NCBI GenBank assembly: GCA_945859605.1
Contig: OX243817.1
Location: 30,409,289 to 30,473,288 of the forward strand
Length of the DNA stretch: 64,000 bases
Direction: 5' to 3'
Origin: Lumbricus rubellus
Taxonomy: Eukaryota; Annelida; Clitellata; Crassiclitellata; Lumbricidae
Below, in pieces: positions 1-13,198 of this stretch. The notes under the pieces were generated by a model, which was not told the origin of the DNA, did not search any database, and saw nothing but the letters and a program-made list of their open reading frames with translations. The stretch's first letter is position 1, and the number at the start of each line of letters is the position of its first letter. The translations under genes and the position numbers were made by a program.

Positions 1-847
1 GAACAGATAAGGTTGGCTTATCTTATAACGTCTTTGAAGTCTCATTTCCTTTGATGTTTCATTTCAGATGGAAGGTCTGCTTAAGGCTGTCTGCCTAATT
101 ATTCTTCACCACAACCTTTGTTTGTAGTTTTTAACGTGATGTAGGATTATGTAAATGTTCAATTCTTCATGACTACATGCATACATACAGTGTATAACAT
201 ACATCCAAGCATGCATTTACAGGTACGTACACACATACAATGTCATACATGCATGTGAATCATGTACATGTGTTGAATGACTTTCATGATCATGTGTTGC
301 AAAGCGCAAAGATGGTCTGAGAAATAGCATGTCAATATTTTACTAATGAATTTTTTTAAAGCTGTAACATGATATCAGGTGATAAGTTGATCTGTACTGA
401 ATAGGCAGAAGACTAAGTTATCTTCTGCTTCTGCAGTTTGCATGTTGTTTATAATATATGACAGTTACATCAATATGATGTGGCAGTTCACTGGGTTTGC
501 TTTGCAGCTCACTTGTGGGGGGATGTCTGTTGAGTTGCTGGCATCATGAGAAGATGAGTGGAAGGCAATGGTTGATAATAATAGTATCACTATGGTATAG
601 ACAGTCACATATAAGGCACCTTCATGATCATAGTCATGAGGTTCCCTGATATTTATTGCAGATCCCAACTCACAGAAATCATCCAGTCACTAGCAACTCT
701 TCCTTGTATGGTACATCCATTAATCACTGTTCTGGGGTGAGGGGGGGGATAAGTCTTTTCATCAGGTGTTTTTTTTTATATCAATGCCAAGAATGGCCCT
801 CCAACTACTGAGCACTGGTCTGTCAGTTTCAGACCTCACTTAAATAA

Positions 848-852
848 TGTGT

Positions 853-885
<33 letters not shown>

Positions 886-912
886 AATATGTAAAGTATA
901 TATATATATAAA
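848..912. repeat. TA / TG microsatellite
   Basis: Alternating TA run passing into a TG run and then another TA run. Plain dinucleotide repeat with no gene content. Confidence 0.9.
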
Positions 913-1228
913 ATTTATATAGATCATCAGTAAAATACTGTCCCTCTGATGTTAGATAGGTGAGCTAAATTGCTTTAAATTTGCTCCAGTTTGTCTCTGT
1001 AGAATTATTGTTGTGGCTTTGGATAATGGCAAGGGATTGGCAACTCACCATGCTGGAACCTTGGCTCTGATATGTTAAGAGGCGGTTAACCACAGGCCGT
1101 GAATGTTCTTGCACTAAAGACAGCTGTGTCTTTGTTTTCAATGTTCTCTTCACAGCTATTGAATAATTGTTATTGCTTGGAGTTGGATGGATTCATGTGG
1201 ACCAATGGTCAGTCACTGACTGGTTGTT

Positions 1229-1273
1229 GGGGGAGGGGGTGGGATGGGGGGGTTGGGGAGGGGGTGGGATGGT
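1229..1273 (+). repeat. G-rich tract, potential G-quadruplex
   Basis: Repeated blocks of three to seven G separated by T or AT, including a near-duplicated GGGTGGGATGG phrase. At least four G-runs lie within 45 bases, which satisfies the usual quadruplex pattern. Function unknown. Confidence 0.6.
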
Positions 1274-1601
1274 CATAATTCAGATGGCACCATCTGGCTC
1301 TCTATTAGCCAGGTTTCAGTTTAGACTGCAGGATTTATTTATTGGTCTTTGGTGGTCCAGCTGAACTTGCAATTAAGCTGGGCCTTGTTCTTGCTATTTT
1401 AGTACTTCGTAGTTTTCTGTGTGATATTTTAAGTGGATCTTCTTTTGCATCTGATGCCACGCTTATTATTGTTGTTTGAGAGTCTGTGGAGCAAAGTAGA
1501 AGAGATGATATCACAATGTGCATAACACACATTCTTTAATTTAATCAGTATCTCTCCATCAGATATAATTATGTCAGGTACTTTTCAGTTGAGGTTGGGT
1601 C

Positions 1602-1652
1602 AGGAGCGCTCCTGAGTAGCAACAGTAACCTTGAAGGGATGCTATATAAATC
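1602..1652 (+). mobile_element. Orphan SINE/LINE 3' tail
   Basis: Carries the tail signature seen elsewhere in this window: GAGCGCTCCTGAGTAG followed by CTTGAAGGGATGCTATATAAAT. It matches the 3' ends of the SINE at 22321 and of the LINE remnant at 19275. The 5' part is missing or unrecognisable. Confidence 0.6.
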
Positions 1653-2025
1653 TCTATGATAAATATGGGAGGTACAGGTATGAAATGGTCTTCTTAAAGT
1701 CCTTGAGAGGCAATAATGGAATTATGTAGTCATTAGTCATTTCCAAATGTATACCCGGTAAGCGGGTATGTAGCACATAATCTATGTGTAATATCAATTG
1801 GAATTCTAAGACACATGGTGATAGATAAGTCTGTTCAAAATGATGATGCGGAGGAAGTGGCTGCATGATACGACTACCCTAGATGATCATCCTGTGTGCC
1901 GGGACCTAATTGGCGGAAGAATCTGAAAGAAGATCCAATTTATCGGAAGATTTCCTCCTCAGTCTCCAGATTTGCTCTTGAGGTGTCAGTGTTGCGCTGA
2001 TTGCATCGTCTGCCAACGGCGCCGA

Positions 2026-2125
2026 ATGACCGGAAGTCGGGATAGCGTTGCCTATGACAACAGCGGCAGCAGCAGTGCGAACGTAGCTGTCAGTAAAGAT
2101 TGTATTGTAGCCCGATTCCCTCAAG
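2026..2125 (+). CDS. RasGAP gene exon 1 (putative start exon)
   Basis: ATG at 2026 opens 33 codons ([20 protein letters not shown]...) ending in a phase-1 donor CAAG|GTAACA. The frame stays open upstream to a TGA near 1931, passing a Cys-rich stretch (CQCCADCIVCQRRR) and possible acceptors at 1962 and 1968, so an upstream exon could be joined instead. Phase 1 matches exon 2 exactly. The start choice is an inference. Confidence 0.55.
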
Positions 2126-5100
2126 GTAACACCCACAGAATGATTGTCTATAGTGTCTACCCATGGTAGATACTGATGTGACTAAAGAACTCGATAATCG
2201 ATCATTATAATCAGCCAGCAGAACGATTGGAGAAGAAGGTTCTTTGTGCATGATATGTTGGAACCTTTGTGTCCTTTAACACTGGCTTTAACATAGGTAG
2301 ATGATCTTTACAAAGATGATGTACAGTCATTCAGTCAACATACTTTGTTTTAATTCTGAGTTTCCAAGGAAATGCATGTGATGAAAAGTTTTGGAAAATC
2401 GTTCTGCTTTGTGGAAATTTGAACCCTTTACCTCTTGTTTCACTTTTCAGCACAGTATACCAGTTAAACTGGTGGCTCTCTCTGTTGTCTTTGGGTGACT
2501 TATGGTCCACAAGTGCGAGCCAAGTGGTCCGTGCTGGACATTTGATAATAATCCCACAAATGTCCTTTATACAACATAACACTAGGTTGTTGTTTTGGTA
2601 AATAGCATTCTAGCCGGTGTTTGCTAACACTAGTATTCTGGGGGTTTTGGTAATGTTGCTGCTTGCATTGTAGTGAAAACATTTATTTCTCAGCAGTCAT
2701 ATTTATCATTTCCGATAAAAATGGCTTTAGAAGGCAGGTGCTTTTCTGTAAATTTGACTTTGTTGCACCAACCTTCATGGCAGAGAATCTGGGTGGTAAG
2801 ACTATCACACTAGGTGGGTAGACCATTGAAAAGCCTAGTCTGTTGTGGCAGTGGGCAATGAGTGCTGAGGTTTATAAATTCAATAGGGCATTGTCTTACT
2901 GCGTAGACAGGTGTGACACTTCAAGTACTGTTGTCTGCTGAGCTGTTTTTTAGAAGTGATATGTAATTGAACAGACTGTGTATATCACAAATAAAAGAGT
3001 TTTATGGTGTTGCATGCAATTAAAATCTCTAATTGTAACAGTTAATAACAGATTGTGGAGTCAAATAGAGAACTATAGATGAGTCCTCAGTGCGTGCAGA
3101 AGTACAGGGACGCCGCAGCCGTGGACGGCAGAAGAAGAGATGGAGGGACATGATCCAACAGGACATGGAACTACTTGATCTGAAAAAGGAAGACGCTGGA
3201 GACAGAACAACATGGAGACAAAGAATCCGAGTGGCTGACCACCTCCTCAGCGAGGGATTAATCCTAGCCAGAAGGAAAAGAAGAAGATGAGTCCTCAGTG
3301 GCAATGGTGAAGAAGCATAGACGTGGTGCCCAAGCAATAGATGCCCGTCAGCAGCATTAGGAGTGGGCTTGTATTGAAGTGAATGAATGAAGTTAAAAGC
3401 TTTTGTGTTTTTGTTCTGTTGCTGAGACAGGCAGCGAATGATGCTCGCCAGAACACGCTGCCGAAGGTGGAAGTGATTGGCACAAAGAAGGAAGAGTTTG
3501 ATTCGTTTTACAACATCAAATCAACGAATAAAAACGACGTGCTTCTCAATTCACCGCTTGGTAAGTCATCAATTGACATGCAACTTCATAATTATGCCAA
3601 TAACAATTGATGGCATGTGTCTGAGGAATGTAATCTGGATGTTGTGTTTTGGTAGTGTATCTATTGTGGTCACTGGTCAGGTCACTCTGAAATGGAGCAA
3701 CTTTAGGGTCTTTTCTTCAATAGCCTTCTGTGGTTCTGTGTTCGCTTCCCCGTCACTCTGTTGGCTCTTTATATCATCTTCTCCAGACTGTTCTTTTTGA
3801 CCAGGCATGGGTTGGGAGCACCTCTGAGTAGAGATCTTGAAGGGGTGCTATATAAATTTATGTGATTGACGGATTGACTGACGGTAAGTCAGTAATGAAT
3901 TTTACATGGCCATCGAATTTGAAATCATATTGGAAAAGCACAATTTTTAACGGGTTTTGCCTTAAATTCTGGGTCAGCAACTGGATATGAAAGTGAAAAT
4001 ACTTTCATACTTTTTGTGGAAAATACTTTATTACTTTTTGTGGTTTAGTCACAGAAAGATTACCCGGTAGATGTATATCATTTAATTCCTGGAGGTCCAG
4101 TTCTTGATACTAGCGAGTTCAATTTCCAGGGTATCAACATTAAGGTTTTGTGGGCGAAAAAGATTATCATGTCATCTGCAAATGCAATCCACATTCATCT
4201 GACTTACATTGCTGATTGTCGTCATGATGTAGTTTGAGGTCACAGCTGGATGAATGTCGGCTGCACACTTTACCGATCCAAGATCCAATTCCATTCCATT
4301 TTTCAGAGTATATCGGGTCAGATCAGATGGGGTCAGATCGGAGTAGGTCGGTTCAGAAAGGACAGATTATTCAGTTGAGAATGATCAATGTTAATCTGAA
4401 CAATTGATCCCGCTATTTAGGGACACATTGATACCAAATTGAAGCAGACATATCAAATGCAATGGCAGTCAGGCAATAAATGAAGCATTAACTAATGATA
4501 TTAACAGATTTAACAGATGAAGAGATACAGGTGGGGCATGTATAAGGCGTAATTATGCACTTGTATTAATGGTCATACCTGGCAACATACTGATCAATGC
4601 CATTTCTGGAAAGGTGTCAAGAATTCTCTTGCAAGGTTATATGGGGTAGTCAAGCACTCCGCATAGGATGAATGAAACTTCTCCAAGTGTAATAATTTAT
4701 TTAATTGGACCAACCTCAAGGTTGTCTGTGATCTAGAATTGTCAGTGCAGTTAAATTAGTGCAGCATACGGGTTTTGCAAATGAAGTGCAAGTTTTTCAC
4801 AGATTTGCATTGTTGCTTGAGCATAGTGCAATGAATTGGCTGAGAATGGCAAGACATGGGTTGGTTTGTATGGAGTATATAACTATATATATTCATATAT
4901 ATATATATATATTCATGGCTAGAATGTTTTTATTGCCACTTATTGCTCTATATATATTGAGATGTGTTTACTCCAAATTGCAGTGTTGCAGCTTATGCAA
5001 TTTTTTATGTCCTTAGGTCTACTTATTTTTACTACTGGGCAGTTTGTTTTTGTTTATCTGGTTCGATTTTGCTGTGTAAATTTCCAGGGAGGGGGGGGGG

Positions 5101-8100
5101 GGTAGGTGGCAAGTGTTGGTGTTGCTTATTGGATTTCCTGTAACAAACAGCACTGGTGTCACAATTGATGACCACATTCAGAAATCATTATTTGCATCAG
5201 AATTTGGGGACTATAGGAGTACCGTACTCCTCCAAACTAAGCTATTGATTTTCTGACATTCAGCTTAGTGCAATTGTTATCACGTAATTGATTTTGGCAT
5301 TCGTTATGCCTGGCGTGGTGTGGTGTGGTGGTTTAGTGGTTGGACTGTTTGCAAATGTCTGTATTGTTGACACTTAATGCAAGTTTTAGTAGCCAGCCGG
5401 GTCATATCTTGTGGTAAGGAAGATTTTGTGCCATTTCTTAACATTGTCAAATAATTGGTTTTGGTTTTGTGTGCCATTTGGTTGGATAGTTTAAGAGTAA
5501 GACTGAACATTTAAAGTTGTCTGTGTTCTGAGAATTTTTATTAGCCAGCCAACTAAATTCTACTGTTAGGATTCTTCCTCTATTTCATTTCCTCAGTGTT
5601 CAACCATAGAGAGATAGACACATAGAGATATACTATGGACAAATAGATTCTAATGACATATGATGTGTGGGAGTATCGGAGGGATTCAATGCTATCACAG
5701 TTATGTTTTTTCATTATAAAAGGACAGAATTATGTGAACTGCCATTGAGTGATGATCATGATGTACAACACGTGACCATCATCATTTTTATCATTAGTGT
5801 CATCAACATCATCGCATTATTGTTTTTGGTAGTGAAATCACCATCATCATCATCATCATCATCATCATTATCACTATCACCACCATCGGTTTCATCAGCA
5901 GCTATGTATCATATCCTGCTAAGGTATGTGGCAATGTGTGAAACTGGGCTTTGCATATAATTTGTCCTGTGTTGCTTGTTTGACTAGTGGAGGCTGAAAT
6001 TACTGTCTGAGCCTCTGAGCAAAGGCTGATGGATGATAGCCCAGTAGAGCTTAGCTGCTCAGATGTGCTGCCTCCCTGGCCCATTCCCAGCCCCCATCCC
6101 ACCCCTCAGATAAACCACACATCACATAAACATTGGAGTCATTGATGTCTGGTCTGCATATGGGCGCATCATCCCTTGCCCTGTGGTGACCAAATGAATG
6201 AGGACACAGTGTAGGTGCCATGAACCCCTAGATAAAAGAAAGCCGATTAATTATATAGGAAACCTTGTATACATGTGCCTTCACTGACTGACACAGACCT
6301 ACAGTTTGAAGTCCATAGCACACAACTTGTTCGAAATTCGTTAGGGATTTTTCTCACGTTAGTAAATCTGCAATTGCTCAGCCAGACAATGGTGGACAGT
6401 ACTGGAATTTGTTAATCATTCTAGGTGTTATTAGATGAATGACTGACCCGGGTTTATTTGCAATACATTAAGATGCCATTTGACACTCTGTAGGATGCAC
6501 TGGCAGTATTTTGGTTTTAGTGGTGGTGGTGGTGTGGCACTATGAATATGACACTAACATGTGCAGTTAAGTTTTTAAGTTTAAGCCACTGCTAACCCAA
6601 TTGTTTTTATGCACGTGGCCTATTTCTGCTACTTCGGCCTTCCATTAATAACTGTAAATTTTTTTAGCATCTTTTATAAATTTATAGCACAAAGTCATCA
6701 GCCTATAGCTGCAAAAGACAAGTTGTGGGAAGGTATTATGCTGTTGAATTGTTACAGTCGTGTTTGTTAAATGATCTTTTCACAGCCATATGGTTTCACT
6801 TCTGTGCAGTTTCTAGAGTGTCATATAGATCTATTTATACTTCAGCCTGGAATTATTTATAGCATGGCAGAAAACTTTTTATTTATAAGTTAGGATTGTG
6901 GTTACAACTTGCTCAGAGCTTAACCATTTGAATGTATGGGTCTAAGTATATATAATTATATATGTACGTGTGTGCGTGTGTGTGTGTGTGTGAGCACATT
7001 TGTATGAATTTCTGAAATGGTGACCAGTGTGTGCACGGGGCTGCCTAAAGGAATGTGGTCTCCACATGTGGCATTTTGGATGAATATCATAGGACCCAGC
7101 CATGTATTTAAATTTATTCAAAATTATGTTAGACTGCTCTTAATCATTGAATGCATCTTAAATTATGTTTAGTTTCCAATATCACTAGCAGCGTTTGTGC
7201 AATCTTGTTTATTGATTTATATGTAAATTGTATTTGGATATATTTTCATCTGTTGTGAGTACATTCTATGCGATGTATCGTGATTCACCTGAGCTTCACG
7301 GATGTAGATTGAGGCCAGTTGCTTGAACGTTTCAGCAGATAGCACCTGGACTAGCTAGCATTAGATTGTGTATCAGCAAAAGTCTTCAGTATCACACGTA
7401 TCTACTCTACCACGTGGCTTCTTGGTCGTACCACATGTGACTTCTTGGTCGTACCATGTGGCTTCTTGTTGGTGGTACCGTATGGCTTCTTGGTCATGCC
7501 ATGTGGCTTCTTGGTTGTACCATGTGGCTTCTTGGTCGTACCACGTGGCTTCTTAGTCGTACCATGTGGCTTCTTGGTCATACCATGTGGCTTCTTGGTC
7601 ATGCAGTCCACATTACTCTAATACTGCATGTGATCGTTTTGAATCTGTCAGCTCATGTTGTTCTGCTGCTTGCATAATTACGATCGCTTTCCATGTAATG
7701 ACAAAGTCTGATCTTCATCACAGATTTTCTGATCTCCTGACAGCTGCACTGGTCTCTACTTGACCAAGCAGCAGGTCACTTGAGAAGCTGAGTTTCTATT
7801 AAGTGTTAACACTTTAGCTACAAGAGCGTAGTGAAAGTGACAGATCACACGAAGTACAGACGGTTGTTTAAGTGCTAAAGGGTTCTGGAGTATCTACTGC
7901 TCACTTTCATGATTATGCTCTTTTTGCCAAACCATTTGCGTATTTTATTGTTGTATTTTATTGTTATTGTTGTTACTGTTATCGGTGTGATTAAAATGTT
8001 TCTGTCAAAAACTGTTTGGCTTTTTACAAAATGGCCAAATGTATGCTGAGAGACATAGTGTTGTGCATTGGCAGTTTCCCTGAAATTTGGTCCTGATGTA

Positions 8101-11100
8101 GTTGCGTTGAAAGTGGTTATTTTCAGATTCTGGGTCTTGAGGGGGGGGGGGTGCACTGGGTGGTTATAATTAAAGGACTTGCTGCACCCTGGTCTAAAAC
8201 TCCTGAAGTCACTTGTGAAATGGTCCCAAATATTTAAGACATCATATGGCTCCACCATGCTATTTATAATGTTGTGTACTGCTGTGTATGCAAATATGAG
8301 TATTTTAAGTTGGTGCTTATCAAACTTTCTTATGCTGCACAGAACAGTGATTGTTTTACCAGCCTTGCCACTGACCAGTACTTTTCAACATAAGCTTACG
8401 TATATTGTACGTTATAATACATATTATATTTTATATTAATATTGTCACTGTTACAAAGTTCTAGACTTTTGCTAATGTTGCATCGTTAAAACTGTTTATT
8501 ATGTAAGGACACTGAATTGAGCTTTGAATAGTGAATGATATTGTTTTCAGCATCAAAGACATTTTGCATAGATTGTACAATTTGAATGTTTTATTTGAGC
8601 ATGATCAAAATTGTGATTCTGGTTTTTAATTCCTTGGCTTTGGTAAACAAAATCTCTCACAGACCAGAACACGGCCATGGACCTAAGTTTGAGACACACT
8701 TTTCTCTGTCATCACAACAGACGTATATAGGATACGAAATACAATGAAGGTTCATCTTAAAACTCAACACTGTGGCACTCCGATCTGATTTCTCATTTGC
8801 ATCTTGCATCATGATCATTGCATTCTTTTTCAATGGATTATGATTTCACTTTTAAAAACAATAGTCAACTGAATCAGATGTACTGTGCCATATGGTAATG
8901 CTATAGTGCTATAGAAGTCAGTGAAATGGATGGCACAGATTTCCTGTAACTTGGTCTTGGTTTGAATTCTAGAAATAAATTAAACTCTAGAAGAAAGTGC
9001 TATGAAAGACATTGTGCTTTAAGTTGATTCAAATACCGGTACATCAAATTGTATCTTTTGAGCTGACTAGTCAAGAAATTTGGATTTGGTATTATGATTT
9101 GAATATAGCTGGTAGTTGCTGATGCTAGTCATGAGAAAAAATCTTTTACTCTACAGATGGTTGTTTTGAAACCCTTCTTTCCTGTTATGTTCTGTGTGCT
9201 GAGAGTGTTCCTGTAGTTGAGGCTGTTTGGGTGGTTCAGTGACTCAGTGGGTGGGCAGGTATTTCGTTCATAGCGATCAGAAATGTATGTTTAGAATTTT
9301 GATGATGGACCGCATGTCCAGGTGTGGATGTTGATTATCACTTAGTAGTGATAAATGATTTCTACCTGGGCACAGGTGAAACAGCTGGATGCTGGCAGGA
9401 ATTTACTGCAGGGAAAACGGCTTTTCGTTTGAGATAACTTACGACATGGTTCTGGAATTAAATAAGATTTCCGAATTGGCTGTTGGATTTCTTTTTGCTA
9501 TCAGAGCCAACCCCTCAGGACATGGCAGATGATATCAGACGTGGAACACCAAAACTCACATTGGAGTAACCACTTTCTTTTGAATTTTTCCAGTATATGT
9601 TTAGTTGTGTGTTTCTTCCCAAAATCATGCAGAAGTTGTCCTTTAAGTTGTGAAAAATAATCTTAAAATCAAGCAATCTTCTCATTTTGATGATGTCATT
9701 TCTTAATTTCAATCCTACAACTCACATGATGTTTGTCGTCCTCTCATTTCATATTGTCAACCTGTTATTCGCTGTACCGATGTCTGCTCTGGTTTATACT
9801 GGATGCAAATTGTTCTGGGGAATTTAGCATCATCTGTCAGTCTCCCTGTAGTGTTCTGACTGTGAGGCCAGCATAATTGGGAAACTGCAGTTAATAAATT
9901 TTGTTTAGGTGTATAATACCCTTGAAACTGATTTAAATTCTTCTGAGTGTTGCGTGATATTACCAGTGATATTACCGGGGTATAATATCCGTAGTTTATG
10001 TTCTGCTGATACAGTTATCGTAAATATATTTGGTGGTTCTGTTGAAAATATCTTCACTTTTGATCATTATCTGGTATTCATTTTCTGGTATTCTGTAACC
10101 AGTATTATTGCCATAAATATTATTGTTGTTGTTGTTGTTGCCATATTATTAGTGTTGTTGTAATCATTGTTTTTTGTTGCCTTTGTTGTTGTTATTATTA
10201 CTCATGCATGTTTTAAGTGCTGCTATGTTTTAACCAAGCAGCTATTGAAGGCAATAAGCAATTAGGAGTGAAATTACAAGATACAGTTACTGTTACTAGA
10301 GAGGCTTTAACCAGTACCCTCCACATTGCAAGGCAAGCGCTATTATAGTAAATCAAGTGCTATGTAGTTGGGTTTGCTTTAAAGGGGTTGCTTCTTGTGC
10401 ATCTCTTTTACCCCTTAAGAATGCAATTAATTTGAGCTGTGTTGTTCAAGCTCTGTGCCTACCGCTAAGTGTTTTGTGATGTATACAAATTCATGTTTTG
10501 AATGAATAACCAGTGAAAATTGAAGGGTTTTAATTGGAGTTGATCTGAATTCATACTTTTGCATCGTTGAGACCCTCAACGTTAAGAGCCTCAAGTTCCA
10601 TAATATTATGCCTCTCTTTGTTTGACTTTACTTTGTTTTCAACAAGGATCGCTAGTTCAGTCAGTATGGCAAGAATTTCTGCATCTTCATTGTTTGAGGT
10701 GTAATTAATTTAACAAGTTCTGTTTAAAACCTAATCTGATGGAGAGTGTTACCCATGCGAAAGGCTATATGAGTGCAGTCTAAGGTGAAATGGAGATTTG
10801 TAATGGGGCTGAGATTCTAACGATTAATTCAATATTTTTTATGGTTGTCTCATGGTATAGCTGTGCAGAGTGTGTCAGTGATGCTAACTGATATCCTGTT
10901 TCCACCCTCCCCCCTCCCCCCAATCAGATCACTGAACTTGCAGACACAGTCAGTGTCTGCTTTCACTTCACATTCATCCCTATCGCAAAATTATGCCTTG
11001 TTGGGTCATTAACCAGAGACTATTGTTCGGTACTTTTTTATTACTTGTATGTTTATGTAACATAGCGCATTTAAAATATTTATGCAGTGCTTTACCACAT

Positions 11101-13161
11101 AGTCAGTATTATTGTTACAGATTGTATTGTGGTCTGATAGGACGTTCAAAAAAGTCAATTTTCTTTTTGTGTTCTACGTTTGACTTCCCAAGGACTGGCA
11201 ACCATATGCTGTCAAGAGACCATGTGGAATGCATCCATTTAACACACGTAACGCATGTAACACATGTAACGCATGTAACACATGTAACACATGTATGCCC
11301 ATTAGGCAGTAGTGTGAATTTCTGCTAACTTTGGGACTGTACATGAAATCATATACAAAATTGTACATGTTTGCTTTGAACAGTCAAACTTGCAATTGGT
11401 AGCAACGATGGGAGATATTCTGTGTGTATATAGATTATGCAGGGTGTATTTACTGTTCACAGCGTTGCTGTTTGTTTCATTTGAGATATGGCCCCATGTT
11501 TGTTGGGAGTATGTAGTAAAATTTGCCACATAATTTAAACTTGTTTTTAATTGTCTTCACTGCATAATTTTGCATGATTGGTATAGTTGCAGAATTTTCT
11601 TGTGATTGTGGAATCTGCTGTTGGTTTTAATGGTTTGGGGGGTTCATAAGTGCAAACACTTAGTGAATGGCAGGGTTTCTACAAATTCGGCTCTGAAATT
11701 CACAAGGATGTTGGATGACTGGGGTTTAAAGAGCACTGCTGCAAAATGAGAAAGGATGTTGAATTGTGGTGGTGGGTATAGTTATAGGAAAACTCAGTAC
11801 AGGCTGAATACAAAGGAATGCTGAAAATTGAATGTTGGGACAATAAGAGCATTGAGGCTGTTCATAAATTATGCAGGTCTTATAGATACAGCACTGTGTC
11901 AGTGTCTAAAGTATTCAATAATTATTACCTCTGCAGTCTGGATTCGAATTGGTGTACTCGTGCGAAATCAACAAAGATCGGATCAACAAACTGGACCACG
12001 TATTGTCTTGGAGACAATTGTCTTCAATATCATTGTCTCTTGAGGTCATGTATAGGCGTCGGCATTCAGAGCGTCTTCTGCTTTCTGTCTGCTTTCAGCC
12101 ACCATAGAAGCTGCCATCGAGAAAAGTCGGACGCTGGACTCACGAAGCAACAACTCCGGTGAACCAACCAACTGTACGCATCCTGTGCTCTATCCTGTCA
12201 TTAATCATTATCTATATAGCATAGTTGTAAAAAAACGGTTTTTCCAGGGTTTTTTTTCCTGAAAAATCTCGTTTTTTATTTTTTGGTCTCATTTTTTTTA
12301 TGTAACTTTATTTATTTATTTTACTGTCCAAAATTATTTTCTTTAATTTATTTTCGTAAGAAATCTTTTACATTGTCTCCATACTTTCAAGGATTCAGCT
12401 AATTTGCATTGCTATTTAATCATTTTAAATAGCGATATCCTAAGTAACACAGTACAAGAAATTGAAATTTAGAAAACATTATTCGATATCATGTTCTTAT
12501 ACTTGTAAGGAAAATTTTAAGTATGAACACCTTTTTTTATTAAGTACGCTTTAATATAGACAATTCTTACGAAGTTTGGTTTTTAATTGTTGATGTTTAT
12601 GTCTTCATGAACTTATGTTTACAATTTAAATTTAAGAATATGTTAATATTTTTAATTTCTCAATCTCTTATTGAATCAAAGTTATCAGAAATAAGATAAT
12701 TGTTGTGGATTAATGTTAGCCTATTTATTATATGTTTACTATTATAAAGAGCTCTGTGTTTTTGCTGATTAAAATTAAATTGCTTAAACAAGGTTTCTAA
12801 TTTTAAAATGCGTAGGGACCTGCAAAATGCAACAAAGTCAAATTATTTTCGTTTTTTGTCGTTTTGTTGTTGATGAAAAACGACATGTTAGGCCGTTTTT
12901 TATTTTGTTTTTGATCGTTTTTAACAACTATGGTATGTAGCATGACGATTCACCGAGGTACCAAGTGGCACATTGGATAACACACTGGCATGGAGATTAG
13001 TGGAGCTGAGTTTGATTCCCGAAGCCCCATAGTATAGACATGCGTTGTAGGCTGCTATTAGCGCCACTGTAAGCAGCTGTCTGTTCTGTTAGTAGTTAAG
13101 ATTGGCGTTAGTTAAGATTGCTTCATGTAATCATACTACATTTGTCAGAATGAATTTTAAG

Positions 13162-13198
<37 letters not shown>

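Larger units (their letters stand above)
1..2025. other. Non-coding stretch upstream of the RasGAP gene
   Basis: No exon is recognisable here on either strand. It holds TA/TG dinucleotide runs near 848-910, a G-rich tract at 1229-1273 (many GGG and GGGG runs that could form a G-quadruplex), and an orphan SINE/LINE tail at 1602-1652. The promoter of the downstream gene may lie here or farther upstream, but no convincing promoter element was found. Confidence 0.5.
3561..12098 (+). other. RasGAP intron 2 (8.5 kb)
   Basis: No additional exon recognised. Contents: SINE tail at 3814-3860, microsatellites (4880-4915 TA, 5836-5883 ATC, 6955-6995 TA/TG, 10120-10200 TTG-rich), a tRNA-like SINE remnant near 5310-5400, a 21-bp minisatellite at 7411-7603, a TTAA element at 7806-7886, and a 9-bp tandem repeat at 11241-11296. 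A small phase-1 to phase-1 exon could be hidden here. Confidence 0.6.

Noticed and set aside
7402..7677. Repetitive frames over the 7.4-7.6 kb minisatellite
   Set aside because: The 21-bp unit keeps all frames open; composition is purely repeat-derived.
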